From NCBI RefSeq assembly GCF_947507565.1, contig NC_089192.1, positions 1,732,690 to 1,796,689 of the forward strand: a stretch of 64,000 bases of DNA. The letters are read 5' to 3'. The notes under the pieces are model-generated. The model was not told where the DNA came from and did no database searches. It was given only the letters and a program-made list of their open reading frames with translations. Origin of the DNA: Oscarella lobularis. Its lineage: Eukaryota > Porifera > Homoscleromorpha > Homosclerophorida > Oscarellidae. Below are positions 33,837 through 46,735 of the stretch, piece by piece. Position 1 is the stretch's first letter. The number at the start of each line of letters is the position of its first letter. Both the position numbers and the translations under genes were made by a program.

Positions 33837-34510
33837 TTAGCTTACGCCATCTGTCAGCCATCCTTTTTTCTTCCAAAGTGTCACTAAGTCTTGGAGAAAT
33901 AAGGTAAAGTTTGCTACCGCTCCAAGGACACGATCGTGACGAGCTGTAGCAAGTTTGGTAACAATTTCCTGTAAGAGCGCTTTTGTTAAGACATACTTCT
34001 ATTATGGCATTTAAATAACTAGAGTGATTTGTTTAAAGTACCTTTACGGATTTGTGGCTTGAGACGGATTGCATAAAGCAGCTTTCTGGCCAGCAATCAA
34101 AATCAAGTTCACTTTCCTTAACAGTAAACTCTACCATAACAGCACAAGCCTTTTTACGAATTACATAAAACATGCTTTCACCGCTCACCTTCTGAGCTGG
34201 AAATTTGATCGGCTATTTGGGAGCTAATGGCGCTGTCGGTAACAGCGTCTTTTTCAATAATAATTGTCGTGTTACTGCAAGAATCCAATGCAGTAGCATC
34301 AAAACTATCGGATTCTTCCTCATAAACGGCGGTGCCTGAATTCAATATTATTGTATTAGTATACGGTTGACTGAATTACTCTGTAAAAACATATGTGCAA
34401 TATAAGTTTACAAACTTTTGCGGATGTATGTGTGTTCGTCCTGTATTTGAGTTACAGGCGCTGTGTTATCTCCGCAGTACAATGAACTTTCATTGTGTTG
34501 TTCAAATTCT
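33837..34510 (-). other. Probable short-exon gene of unknown family
   Basis: The minus strand shows a series of small open blocks with splice-like borders. One is EFEQHNESSLYCGDN (about 34508-34415). Next is EEESDSFDATALDSCSNT (about 34330-34200), ending at gaag before gtgagc. Then comes ACAVMVEFTVKESELDFDCW to HKSVK (34149-34042), followed by gtactt. The last, EIVTKLATARHDRVLG to WKKKGWLTDGVS, runs 33968 to the stop at 33837 after a ctcttacag acceptor. The last two blocks join in frame. The phase between the second and third does not fit my chosen borders, so that junction is wrong or broken. No family recognised. It abuts the minisatellite at 34534. Confidence 0.4.
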
Positions 34511-34533
34511 ATAAAATAACCAATGTGTAATAA

Positions 34534-35172
34534 ATTCACTACAATCCTTATGAATCAATGGCGACGGTCTGACGCACTAGCAATTTCACTACAATCCTTA
34601 TGAATCAATCGGGACGTTCTCACGCTCTAGTAATTTCCCTACAATCCTTTTGAATGAATGTGGACGGTCTAACGCTTTAATTCAATGGGGACGGCCTCAC
34701 TGTTCTAGTAATTTCACTACATTCCTTATGAATCAATGGCGACGGTCTGACGCACTAGCAATTTCACTACAATCCTTATGAATCAATGGGGACGTTCTCA
34801 CGCTCTAGTAATTTTCCTACAATCCTTATGAATGAATCGGGAAGTTCTCACGCTTTAGTAATTTCCCTACAATCCTCATGAATAAATGTGGACGGTCTAA
34901 CGCTCTAATTCAATGGGGACGGCCTCACTGTTCTAGTAATTTCACTACAATCCTTATGAATCAATGGCGACGGTCTGAGGCACTAGCAATTTCACTACAA
35001 TCCTTATGATTCAATGGGAACGGCCTCACTGCTCTAGTAGTTTCATTACAATCAATTTGAATATATGGGGACGGTCTGACGCTCTAGCAATTTCACTACA
35101 ATCCTTATGAATCAATGGGGGCTGCCTCACGCTCTAGTAATTTCACTACAATCCTTATGAATCAATGGGGAC
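34534..35172. repeat. 50-bp minisatellite, array 1 (about 12-13 units)
   Basis: Tandem units of about 50 bp, each with ctacaatccttatgaatcaa, then tggggacggtctcacgctct and agtaatttca. Units are diverged by substitutions and a few indels. The array lies between the short-exon gene and the SKICH gene. The same unit forms a second array inside the SKICH gene at 37171. Confidence 0.9.
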
Positions 35173-35649
35173 CCGTACACAATGAATCATTTGCTCGTAA
35201 GTAAAATTTGCTACTGATAGTTTACAGAATCCGCGTCAATTTCTGTATTTTTTAGGGTAGGCAACAGCTTCACGTTTATAACTACACAACCGAATTCGGA
35301 TTGCTATCTGTAGGTAACAGTAGATACAGAGAGGTCTTGTACAAAGATTGGGTTTAGCATTTTGACCATTACCACCACCATTACCACCACAGCTCCCATC
35401 CAAATGATTTGATTTGTTTCATAATTTGATTTGTTTATAATAGCCGGTTTTCACTAGACATTGTCCAGTTTCGAGCGCCTGCTGATTGTCTGATTAAAAT
35501 ACGGTAGTGCAGCAGCTGATGTGCTTGTATTTGTACCAGATTGAGAGAGAAGGTCTGTGAATTTAGGACACTGCTAAGGGATTTTTCAATTATGATTTAT
35601 CTTGTCACGTGAATACAGCAGTGGTTGATAATAACCGTGATGCGCAGTG

Positions 35650-37572
35650 ATGGCCCAAGCTTACTTTGTAGAAGTATCAAAGTTCTACGTTAACGTCTCC
35701 GACGTGGCCTGCCAATTGAAACTCCCCGGAAACACAGAACCAGGAGGGCGAATCTCGATCGCACGCGTAGGCTGGAAATCGTCATCTCAGTACCACACTC
35801 AAGTATCTCTCGATGAAAGCGCACAAGGCCGCGAATTAGTGCGCATTGTCATCTTCCCCTCAGCCGCCCTACGAACAGACGAACATCAATATCAGTTCGT
35901 CTACGTTGACGCTTCAGGCAAAGCACGCGTGGCAAGCCAGCCGTTTGCCTTCGCGGAGACCTCGACCGACCACAGTCTGTCTTCGTACGAAGTAATTGAC
36001 GAGAGTCGGACAACGGACGCTTCTGAAACCAAGCGGTTTCAGGCAGGGAGTGTCGAGAAAACTTTCGAAGTCGAAGACTTGGTGAAGGGAAATTCCCCAT
36101 GCGGACGTCTGGCGATTCCGGCTCAAAATACCGATGATGCTACCGTGGAAAAGACTCCCAACGATGATGATGATGATGACGAGAAGAGTTTGCCACCACC
36201 TGAAATTCATCCTACGTCATCATCGAGTTCGAACTGTTCTGATGACCAAGATGAGGAAGTTGATGATATAGGAAGCGGCTCGCCTTTTGGAGGAAAATGC
36301 CAAGGATGTGGCTCGTGTTTCTGAGGAAAATGTGAAATTTCTTACTGAGCAAGTGACAACGTTCAATGGTCAGCTGGCGGGTTTTGTGTTTGTGGATAGC
36401 GTATCACGTGGAGACGAGTTCAATCGCATTAGGAAATTGTGAAAGAGTGAGAAATTGGCTTACGAGAAGGCGGAAAAGAGAAATTCTGAGATGTCAGAAA
36501 AGGTGCTAAAAGAGAAGGTCGAATTAAAGAAAAAATGGAGAGTCTTATCAATCGGATTGAGTTACTCGAAAAGGAAAAAAATGAAGAGATCGACCCATTG
36601 AAGAAGAAGCTTGAATTGAGTGAAAACCAAGTGCTGAATCTAACGGAGAAGTTAGAAGAAGCGGAAAACGAATTGAAAGGAAAGAACGAAGAGTGTACCG
36701 ACCTCTTTCGCAAGCTGGGCAAAATGGAAGGCCAGCGTGCCGTACGGGACAAAAAACTCGAATTGAAGGAAATTCAGACTGAAGTTCTCTTCTCTAAAGC
36801 GATGAGAAAAGAGATCGCCTTGCCGAATAAACGGAGTGCTGGCGACGAGCCAATTCAATTGCGAAGCGCTTCGTTGGATTTTCAAGATATCACCATAGCA
36901 ACGCCGCCGAGTTATCAACGTCCCGGAGGCGATCTTTCCCTCGGCGAAGTTTCGCTTTTGAAGTCGGAGAAACGACGCGAAAAGAAAAAGTCACGTGACG
37001 ACGGAGACGAGGATCGACGTCATATTCGGCGTGACTACGATTCCAGCTGCGGCGGCGTGGAAAGAGAAGAAAAACGAGAGCGACGACGACGAAGAAAGAA
37101 ATCGCCGCCCATCGTCGCCGTCGTCGTCAAAGCGACGACCCTTCCCTCCGCTCCCCCGGACGACGACAACGAATCAATGGGGACGGTCTCACGCTCTAAT
37201 AATTTTACCACAATCCTTATGAATCAATGGAGACGGTCTCACGCTCTAATAATATCACTGCAATCCTTATGAATCAATGGGGACGGTCTCGCGCTCTAAT
37301 AATTTTATTACAATCCTTATGAATCAATGGAGACGGTCTCACGCTCTAATAATATTACTGCAATCCTTATAAATTAATGGGGAAGGTCTCACGCTCGAAT
37401 AAATTCATTACAATCTTTATGAATCAATGGGGACGGTCTCACGGTCTAATAATTTCACTGCAATCCTTATGAAGAATTGCCGTCGCGATGTCCAGTTTGC
37501 GAGAAACCGTACGCGTCCGATTTGGACGCCGTTTCTCGACGTCGACACTGCGAACATTTCGAAGCGCGTTAG
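35650..37572 (+). pseudogene. SKICH / coiled-coil / UBZ protein (TAX1BP1-CALCOCO2-like), disrupted
   Basis: The start is ATG 35650. Residues 1-110 form a SKICH domain (YFVEVSKFYVNVSDVACQL, ARVGWKSSSQYHTQVSL, YQFVYVDASGKARVASQPF). An acidic linker and a long coiled coil follow: LLEENAKDVARVSEENVKFL (about 36280) and LINRIELLEKEKNEEIDPLK to about 36780. The end is a zinc motif CPVCEKPYASD with a later H-x3-H-like CEHFEAR, stop at 37570-37572. This order matches autophagy/NF-kB adaptors TAX1BP1 and CALCOCO2, which bind ubiquitin and LC3. Lesions are a frame change near 36270, a TGA near 36440, an A-run frameshift near 36530, and a 300-bp minisatellite between DDDN and EELPSRCPVC that carries stops. 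Confidence 0.7.
37171..37473. repeat. 50-bp minisatellite, array 2, inside the SKICH reading frame
   Basis: Six units of exactly 50 bp (gaatcaatggggacggtctc, acgctctaataattt and caatccttat in each) plus a terminal gaa. The units are far more alike than those of array 1. Removing the 300 bp joins GACGACGACAAC to GAAGAATTGCCG in one open frame. As it stands, a stop occurs in the array at about 37270. No GT-AG pair within it restores the frame by my count. Confidence 0.9.
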
Positions 37573-37804
37573 ATTCGATCTCATATAGCTGCTGACTGCG
37601 ATCCTTTTGTTTTTATAAGATAAAACAAGGGGTGGTTTGTCCTATGAATTATATTAAGAGGAGAATAGCACGAAGGCCGCACCTGAGAATCTGTGCCGTA
37701 AATGAGAGGAGAATCGTCGTCCTTAACCGGGATATTTTGATTTACGCGCCAACCCGGATAAAATGGCGGCGTTCAAACATAGACATACGGAGCTGACATA
37801 CAGT

Positions 37805-37862
37805 ATGTGAGGGGGCATGTGAGGGGGCATGTGAGGGGGCATGTGAGGGTACATGTGAGGGG
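37805..37862. repeat. 12-bp tandem repeat upstream of the PP1 copy
   Basis: Five units of gtgagggggcat, one altered to gtgagggtacat, directly ahead of the PP1-like gene. No function is evident. Confidence 0.85.
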
Positions 37863-37979
37863 GCCATTGGATCCCGCCTAAATATTAACGAACATGCTCA
37901 GTGAAAGTCGCCCCTGCTCCTCGCGGTGACGTCAGGATCGGAGCAACGTGTCGACTTCTACGCGCATTTATTTACCGAA

Positions 37980-39419
<1,440 letters not shown>

Positions 39420-39837
39420 ACTAGCTGTAGCTCGAAAAAATGGGTGGTTAGGGGGATTGTACGTACTGTATCTGCTGAAAGCGTTTGTCTAACTGAACTG
39501 CCTCCCCTTCTCTCTGTCGTTCGTACGTACCTATACGTCAGCTCAATTTTGGTGAAATAAAATATTTAGTAAGATTTCGTTTGGGCTAAAACTGTTCTTC
39601 TTCTTGCGTATTAGTAACTGTTTCCTTTTGTCTCGGTACCTGAGTACCGAAACAGTTCTCGGGGTCAAAAAAATTTTTGTCGTTGCGTACCGGAAAAGTG
39701 GTTGGGGGTACATTGTTGCGACTGCGTCCGTCAGGTGTCCGATACATTGTAGTTGTGCACCTGGGTATTTGTTAGGGTCCTTGTCTTTTCGTTTCGGCAA
39801 AATTTCGGTCGTTTTGTGAAACAGGATGTGACGTCAC

Positions 39838-40010
39838 AGAAGTTTGGAATGCCGTTTGCATCTAGTTTGCATCTGATTAGCAGGCTTCTTGCTGTGGGGG
39901 GTGGATCCGTTTCCGCCTTCTCAGAGAAGTTTGGAATGCTCGTTTGCATCTAATTACCGGGCTTCTTGATGTGGGTGGTGCATACGTTTCAGCCTTCTTT
40001 CTCGGAATCA
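39838..40010. repeat. Tandem duplication, period about 87 bp
   Basis: Two adjacent copies contain agaagtttggaatg, gtttgcatcta, gcttcttg, tgtgg and ttcgccttc-like words in the same order (about 39838-39925 and 39926-40010). The rest of 39420-40347 shows no gene. Confidence 0.6.
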
Positions 40011-40347
40011 TGAACGCTTAGTTTTGTCGTATGGAAGCCTGCTTATATTAGGCACCAATTGAAGCTGAGAGGTTCGTTTTCAGTCACTCATACTGGGAAA
40101 GTGAAGTATTCAATTGTCACAAGAAAGGGACCCCCGTGGTTTGGTGCACAAGACTCGATGGTATGGTGGATTTCAGCGCGTTTATTTCTGCAACAGGGAC
40201 TATGATAAGCAGTACAGCATGCGTGAGTAGTTGAGTCTGAATGAGCGGCGAATGAGGCGTGTTCTATTTTGACTACAGTGCGGTAGAGAGGCGGTTTGCT
40301 TATTTTGACTGGTACGGTGGTGAGTGTTTAGGCGACCCACCAATGTC

Positions 40348-40472
40348 CCACGAGAAAGTGTTGATCTGAAAACTGATACCGTCACGCCTCCCTACCACGT
40401 CTAGACAATCTGCCACGAGAAAGTGTGGATCTGAAAACTGATACCGTCACGCCTCCCTACCAGGTCTAGACA
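40348..40472. repeat. Direct tandem duplication, 65-bp unit
   Basis: Two near-identical units, each with ccacgagaaagtgt, gatctgaaaactgatacc and gtcacgcctccctacca. The second starts at 40413. They lie just downstream of the last recognisable Pellino exon (ends 40480), where the rest of that gene is missing. Confidence 0.85.
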
Positions 40473-40479
40473 CAACTAC

Positions 40480-41290
40480 ACGCGTAGCGTGAAACGGTCG
40501 AGTTTGAGCAAACCGGCTCGGCCGTTCGACTCGGATTCGGTATCATATCGAAAACGATGAAATGGATGACGGAGTCCATTGACCGTCCCAATTGGAACAT
40601 GTCCGTCGATTCGTCGGTGTCGTAATCGATGACGACAGATTTGTCTCGATTGATGGTCATCGAGACGCTGTGACTGTAGCTGGAAGTCGACTGTTGCTCC
40701 TGCTTCAGCAGACTTTCCTAGAAAAAAAAACAAGAAAAATCAGAACATAGAAGCCAGCATGACGTCATCACGTTAATATATGACTAGCTCTAATCGGGTA
40801 AGGAGAAGGGCGTTCCGTACTTTCGATTGTGCCGGACGCGTGACGATCGTTCGCTGATTCATCACCTTGACGCCGTTCCCTCGCGGTCGTCGACTGAGAA
40901 CGAACTTGTTCCGATAGCGACCGTCGCTGCCGCCGCTCGGCGAACCGTTGAAACTGTAAGAGAAACAAGAGACAAAACGGAAACGCCGCGGCGCGATGAA
41001 TTTATGCGCATTAGAGAACGGAGAGGAGCGAATTGGAAAACAAGGGGGCGCGACGCAAACACACAGGATGCTTCCCACGATCGGGTGCCCACAATAAGGA
41101 GATGAGGTCCGGGTTCTTTCCTCCTTTGTTCGACGATCGTTTTTCTCTCTTACCCGACGACGACTAACTCGCCGTAGACGATTTGCGTTTGATGCGTTTT
41201 GGAACGTTTGCGACGACGTGGGACGCCACAGTCGCTCTCTTGACTCGATCCGTATTTCGATAGGTAGGCGCTGTCGTCTGTCGTTGCCAT
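40480..41290 (-). pseudogene. Pellino E3 ubiquitin ligase, N-terminal three exons only
   Basis: Exon 1, 41290-41154: MATTDDSAYLSKYGS to QIVYGELVVVG. Exon 2, 40953-40821: FNGSPSGGSDGRYRNKFVLS to KANGVK-like RGNGVKVMNQ. Exon 3, 40717-40480: SVSMTINRDKSVVIDYD, ESTDMFQLGRSMDSVI and TVSRYAC. These match the split FHA domain of Pellino, which binds phosphorylated IRAK in Toll/IL-1 signalling. Splice sites are canonical and the three exons are open. The C-terminal half with the RING-like zinc domain should follow below 40480 but is absent through to the PP1 copy. Either the gene is truncated or the sequence is misassembled. Confidence 0.8.
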
Positions 41291-41534
41291 TCTCCGGTAA
41301 ACAAGGTAGTATTATCTCTGATGAGACGAGCTACAGTACACGCAAATAACTTCGCACGCCTCGAGTCGACGGGCACTCTTTGAACGGGGGGCAGACAGTT
41401 CACTCTTTGCGTGAAAGAGGGTCACGTGCAACTTATATCAGAGCCACGCGTGATGTACATGGTTGGGCCATGGTTACGTCTTCGTAAGAGCAACCTAGAG
41501 AACACCAGTGATAAATATGCAACGTGTGACGCTG

Positions 41535-43320
41535 TTAGATCAAGAGATATATTTCTCTCGCTGATCTAGCAGAGTAGGGCGACAAACCAAGTACGTCCAC
41601 ATGAAACGCGTGACGGTCATCAAGTACAAGATCGCTTTCAGCACGGCCAATTCCTTTTTTTGAACGTCCGAAATCGTCTTCAAAAACGATTTCTTCCACG
41701 CATAGAACTTGATAACCTAGAGCACGCGAATTATTCAAATGAAAAAATACCTCCTCGGTCGGTTGAGTGTACCTTGATGCCACTGAGAGCTTCGTTGATA
41801 AGCTTAATCCTCTCGTCCTTATATTTCATCTGCTTGACCTTATAATGACAACGATGCTCCAATTTCATCGTCATATTAGAGTTCCCACTTTCTATCTAAC
41901 CTGCAATTTTTTGGCGGGTATCAACAGTATCAACACGGCCAAACCTGCGAGAGTGAACACACCGATCGTTTCCCACAAGAAAAACATTGCCAAAATGATT
42001 TGACACGGAGCCGACCAAACCATTTGAATATAAGGCATCAGATCGAGAAAACGTCTCGTGTCCACCGCCATCACAGTCGACTCCCTTCGAGACTGATCAT
42101 TCATTCGCAACGCCTGGGAGACAAGAAAATTGAGACTACACTTTTACCACATAGAGCACATCCTTTCTCTACTTTTCGATATACGGCGCTGATGATTGCC
42201 GTCTTGACGCGCAGTCCCGTGCGATAGCATTGATGGAAGTACTGATGCAAAAGCAGAGACTGCGCTTGGGCGCTGAAGAAGAGAAGAACGGCGTAGACGT
42301 AGCCGCGCCACACGGGAATCGATTTGTTGTTTTTTATTTTCATTTTTATTGAAGCAAGACTGTATGATAACTGACTTGAGAAGTTGAGGCCCGATAAACG
42401 TCAAGACGTCCTGACCGAATTTGAAGGCGGCAGCGGTGAGCATCAGCCCTTTGGCGAGAGCCAAGGATAGAGACGGCGTTGCTGCCTTGGGACCGCGCCG
42501 ATCGACTTTGTCGTGCAGTGGAATCATTGCTATTTTGTCCAGGGATTCGAGGCTCCCGTTCAAACCATTGCTGTCATATTTGACGTGCGATGGCGGCTGC
42601 GATTTTCGACCTTTTTTCACTCTGAAATCAGGCACGATTAATTAAGGTCCCATATATTTATTTGCCTTTCTCTTTCTTACTTCGCCTTGTTGACTTCGCA
42701 ATTCCACGCGTTTAGGAACCGAGGCACAACCACTTTAGCCTTATCACCGGGAAAGAGATGGAAGAGATCGTCGGTCAGTGGACGCTTGTATCCGGTAAAA
42801 ATCATACTAAATTGCACCATTTCGATTATCCTGAGGAGAGATTTTAGATGTCAACGTTCACACCTCGTCATCCACCAAAAGGAAATCTTCGAGAGAAACG
42901 TTGCCTTAGTCCCAAGACACACTTTCTAAATAGAGAGTCGACGTTCCATACAGGGCTGCTAAATTGTTAGTACAAACCCAATCGCTGTCAAGAAGATCAT
43001 AATGAGGCGTCCGATCCGGCATTATGGACAGCACAAACGAGATCAGAATGAGAACGAATTTGACTACAGATAAAGTGAGATGAAACGTGATGTCGTGTCC
43101 AGCCGTAGAAAAAGACACAGCCTAGTACACATACCCATCAAAAAAATATCACCACGCAAAAGATTACTCGTACGCCGTATGTGTTTATGAGTATGTAGGT
43201 GCGAAGACGCAAGGAGCCGTAGATGAGCATTAGAAGCCAGAATAGAAGCAGTGTACCCGGTGCTCGAGCGCCCCGATAGCGGAACCATTGAATACTCAGC
43301 ACTACCAACACCTAACAGAA
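41535..43320 (-). pseudogene. ABCC (MRP-type) transporter, 5' half only
   Basis: Minus-strand exons follow ABCC1 order. A TMD0 helix region (VLVVLSIQWFRYRGARAPGT, about 43310) and VLILISFVLSIMPDR (about 43050) come first. Then FLSKISFWWMTR (about 42890) leads into GYKRPLTDDLFHLFPGD (about 42790). KGLMLTAAAFKFGQDVLTF follows, with GPQLLK (about 42400) and LLLHQYFHQCYRTGLRVKTA (about 42250). Next are VDTRRFLDLMPYIQMVWSAP (about 42050), MKYKDERIKLINEALSGIK (about 41830) and VIKFYAWKKSFLK (about 41715). The transporter exports conjugates with two nucleotide-binding domains; neither domain is here. The sequence ends near 41535, and Pellino begins 245 bp on. The exons look open, so the loss of the 3' half is the main defect. 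Confidence 0.8.
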
Positions 43321-44400
43321 TACACTATATAAACTGTCTAGTCTATGATGACAAATAAAATAGCTGGAGATAGATACTGATAGGATGCCACTTGGCTAGC
43401 ACCGAACGTCTCCCATTGGGTATAGCTTACAACTCGAGCGAGATCCACGAGCCCCGTCAAGCCCAAACTCGTAAGAGTTTTAGAGGGTGCAAAACGCGAC
43501 CATGAAGACACGTCGAGGACGGCGCCTTTAGCGAATTACGTCGGAAGGGCAGCTTAATTTCGCTAACTATCTACTGCATTCAATAGCGGAACGTCTTGGC
43601 AATTTCGTAGAGCCATTGGTTTAAACAAATTCACAATGGCAAAAAAGCGAGAGGGTGAGTAAAATTTATGCAAAGGGCAGGTGTTTTTGTGCCTTATGCG
43701 GTGACCGAACACTCATGAACGACCATATAAGCGTCAGTTTATATCCAAAGTATCAGTTTTTGAAAATAATTCTCCTACTTACTGAGGCGCCTGCACAATG
43801 TTATACGGGACTTCACAGCTCCAACCAGGAAAAGTCACTTGATAAGGAGCACTTTCACATCCCTCTCCTTCTACGACGATGATCGCTTGTACTACGCATG
43901 TACCAAATATAGCCAGTTAACTACTTCCCGAAATTTGCGATAGCTTTTTTCTGGTACTAATCGGACGTTGGAAAGGTTAATATGCATTTGGCAAGATAAA
44001 AGCGTAAATGCCTTTAGATTAGAAAAGGCGCTTGGTTCGGTCAGGCGAGGAGAAAGGCTTAAGCAAAATTCTGAAAGTACCGAACGAGAACCTTTCGGTA
44101 CATGCGTGGTACATTTGATCTCCATCATGTGAGACGAGGCACGCAACAAGGAGGAGCCAGAAACATAGTCTAGTAGTATTCGTTCACCAAGTCGCTGCAT
44201 GGCTTTAGTGAGTTTTGAATCATTTTCAAGAAAAAGAAAATTGAGCAAAAACAATCAATGTGGAAGAAAAAAGAAAGAAACAGCGCAAAAACAATCAGTG
44301 TCAAAGAAAAATAGCAGAGAGAACACGTACAATCAGCCAAGCTCACGAATCAGCGCAGAAGTCCCAGAAGACAGCCTGAGGCTAATCAGGAGTCATTAAC
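43321..44400. other. Region without a supported gene
   Basis: It may hold the first exon of the ABCC gene, but I could not fix one. Short ORFs at 43655-43882 (plus) and 43892-44254 (minus) have no motif. Confidence 0.3.
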
Positions 44401-44401
44401 C

Positions 44402-44713
44402 ACGTTCGCCGACTTCGTCACCGGCGGCGACCAGAGGGCGGATTCCTTGCTTCTCCTACTCCGAAGAAACCCGGGTCGGGCTCGACCGGCAAGCCGTCGA
44501 GTATTCCTGCCCAATCGAAGTCGTCATTTGAGCGGCGACTCGGAGTCGGAAATCGTTTTCCAACCCAATCGCCGACTTGTTCACTTGAGCGACGACCCGT
44601 GGGCACATTGGAGCCGGTTGAGCTGGCAGAATTGCGGCCGAAACTGTACTCTGGTGGTCGTCAACAAATGTTACGACAAGAAGCGACAACGCAACCGCGC
44701 CGAAAATCCCTGA
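44402..44713 (+). other. GC-rich open stretch, unknown
   Basis: Two plus-strand frames are open over about 300 bp. One gives LTTFADFVTGGDQRADSLLL and ends RNRAENP. The other gives a Ser/Pro/Gly-rich, disordered-looking sequence (FLASPTPKKPGSGSTGK). GC content is above its surroundings. It may be an exon; I cannot choose the frame. Confidence 0.25.
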
Positions 44714-44855
44714 AAGCCCCGCCTCTCCTCTGCCAGGTAGCTGTGATGAGTTGGTAAATTCAAATGAGAAGGTTGTATGACCGTAAGTTAACTAGATAAA
44801 AAAGATACGCTGTTCACTCGTTGATCATCGCACTACACACAAAACGTTCATCAGC

Positions 44856-45352
44856 TTGTCGTCAGAAAACTCAGAATACCCGTTGGAAAGACGATATTTG
44901 ATCAGACAATGGGGAAAGACTGCAAGAGAAGAGATCTTTTCTAAAATGGCTGCATCACATGATCAAATTATTCAATTAGTAAAGCGTCGTCGCAGTCGAC
45001 CTCGCCGTCGCAACGCCAACTGTAAAAAACGCATCTTCCGTTCTGGCATTGAAATTCATAACGTAAGCCAGCGGCGACCTATATTTCTGCATCAACCAAC
45101 ACGGGGAAGAGTTTACGACGAAAATCATGTATGAAAACGCGCCGAGCGCAACTTAAACGACGGAAAAGCACGTCCAGAAAAGCCCCAATGAATAAAAATT
45201 ATAGATTCTTGTCTACGTTGGAGAGATCCTATCTCTCAAAGTGTCTTGAGTTGAAGATCAAAGTCTTGCGACGTCGCGGCCTCCCATGCAGTCTCCCACG
45301 GACCAATGAAGAAAAGAGTAAGCTAAAAGAAAGTTTGCTGCACGTACGCTGA
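44856..45352 (+). other. Two adjacent basic ORFs, unknown
   Basis: 44856-45134 begins MSSENSEYPLERRYLIRQWG and is rich in Arg ([16 protein letters not shown]). 45131-45352 overlaps its stop in another frame and is also basic. They could be one frameshifted gene. No family recognised. Confidence 0.3.
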
Positions 45353-45976
45353 GCACCACAAAAACAGGTCATTGATCACAGTCAACGCTTGGGCTGAACG
45401 CTTGGACTGAACGCTTGGGCATCCAGCTGTGTCAATCGAGAGTTCGGTTGCAGACCGGTACTGTATAGCCTCTTGATCCCTAGCACATCCGGGGCATGTG
45501 CTCGTCTGGGGGGCTTCTATACATGAGTCGGTACGTTTCATGAAATTAAGACGCCCCATACTAATATTTGGTGGAGAATCCGGGTAAGGCACGAAACAAC
45601 AAGCAAGAGGAAAGCGCGAGATAGGCCCGGGATGAGTGGGGACTGATTAGTCGGTAAACGGGTTTGGCCAGCTCGTTGCACCGTGTCTTCCTGAACTACT
45701 ATGTCGCCGTCGGGCGATAAACCGGAAGTTGTGTTCGAGTGTTGATTACTCGGTGAATGAACCACGTCGCCGCGAGTGGCAGCGAGAGGTCGTTGGCTTG
45801 AGAGGCGGAGGTATACGCGTAGCGAGTGTATGGGCTTGTTTCGGTGGGCGTATTGGTGGGCGTGTCGGTGTTTTGAAGGGTCGTCCTCAACGTGTTTTGT
45901 CACTTGTTTTCTTTGGGTTTGGACGTGATCTGACCCTGGGAATGGGGTGGATCGGAATGAGCAGACGGCGGTGGGA

Positions 45977-46407
45977 TAGGCTCGTATTCAGCCTGTTATC
46001 TGGGCGGCTCTTACTGCGTGAGCCTGGATAACAGGCTGGAGACACTGCTTTTTTGTGGGGCGTAGATAAGGCGTGGTTGGGCGTCGGTTGTTATGGCGTC
46101 GGCCAATAAGCGACGAGCTTCGCCAAACTGGGCTGCAGTCTCTGATTGGTCACGTAGAGTCATGTGATCAATTAACGTCATTGTAAGTGTTGGGAAAGAC
46201 GTCGACGTCAATTGATCACATGACCCTAAGAGACGAATCAGAGACTGCAGCCCAGTTTGGCGAAGCTCGCTGCTTAAATGCCGATGCAAAAACAACACAC
46301 GCCCAACACACGCCTTATCGACGCCCCACAAACAAGCTGTGTCTCCAGCCTGTTATCCAGGCTCACGCAGTAAGAGCCGCCTGGATAACAGGCTGGATAC
46401 GAGCCTA
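45977..46407. mobile_element. Mutator-like fold-back element, 431 bp
   Basis: Arms of roughly 200 bp (about 45977-46180 and 46205-46407) are inverted copies around a spacer of about 20 bp. The outer ends are taggctcgtat and atacgagccta. The flanking 9-bp direct repeat gcggtggga occurs at 45968-45976 and 46408-46416. A 9-bp duplication with very long inverted repeats is typical of Mutator-like non-autonomous elements. Each arm also contains a smaller palindrome (cagcctgttatc with gataacaggctg, about 45989-46036 and its copy at 46347-46396). The interior has no coding sequence. Confidence 0.75.
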
Positions 46408-46499
46408 GCGGTGGGAAGGCGCGAGGAGATAACGACTACAAAGAGACGCCCAAAGAATGTCACGTCGATCGTCGCGGAGTCAGATGTAAAAGCGCTGCC

Positions 46500-46735
46500 C
46501 GATTCTATACGTGAATCAGTTGTGAACGACAGTCGGGAGCGTCATGGTAAAATCGAGATATATGTCTTTTCCAGTTTCTCTATCAAAAAGCTGCCCTGTC
46601 GGCGAGGTGTACGATTTTCACGACAAACGATGCAGGAAACTGATTTGTCTTTCCACAGTGGACAATCAGCAATGCCACAGCAAATCGGCTAGATTTGAGT
46701 TGATTCTCGCCGCCAATGTCTCAAGTAAACAATAA
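46500..46735 (+). other. Possible small Cys-rich exon
   Basis: The plus-strand frame from 46544 reads MSFPVSLSKSCPVGEVYDFH then DKRCRKLICLSTVDNQQC. The spacing CPxGxxYD-C-C resembles the short Cys modules ahead of some invertebrate adhesion-type receptors. No membrane helices follow. Low confidence. Confidence 0.25.

Noticed and set aside
34534-35172. CRISPR-like array
   Set aside because: The units are whole 50-bp tandem repeats without unique spacers, and the context is eukaryotic.
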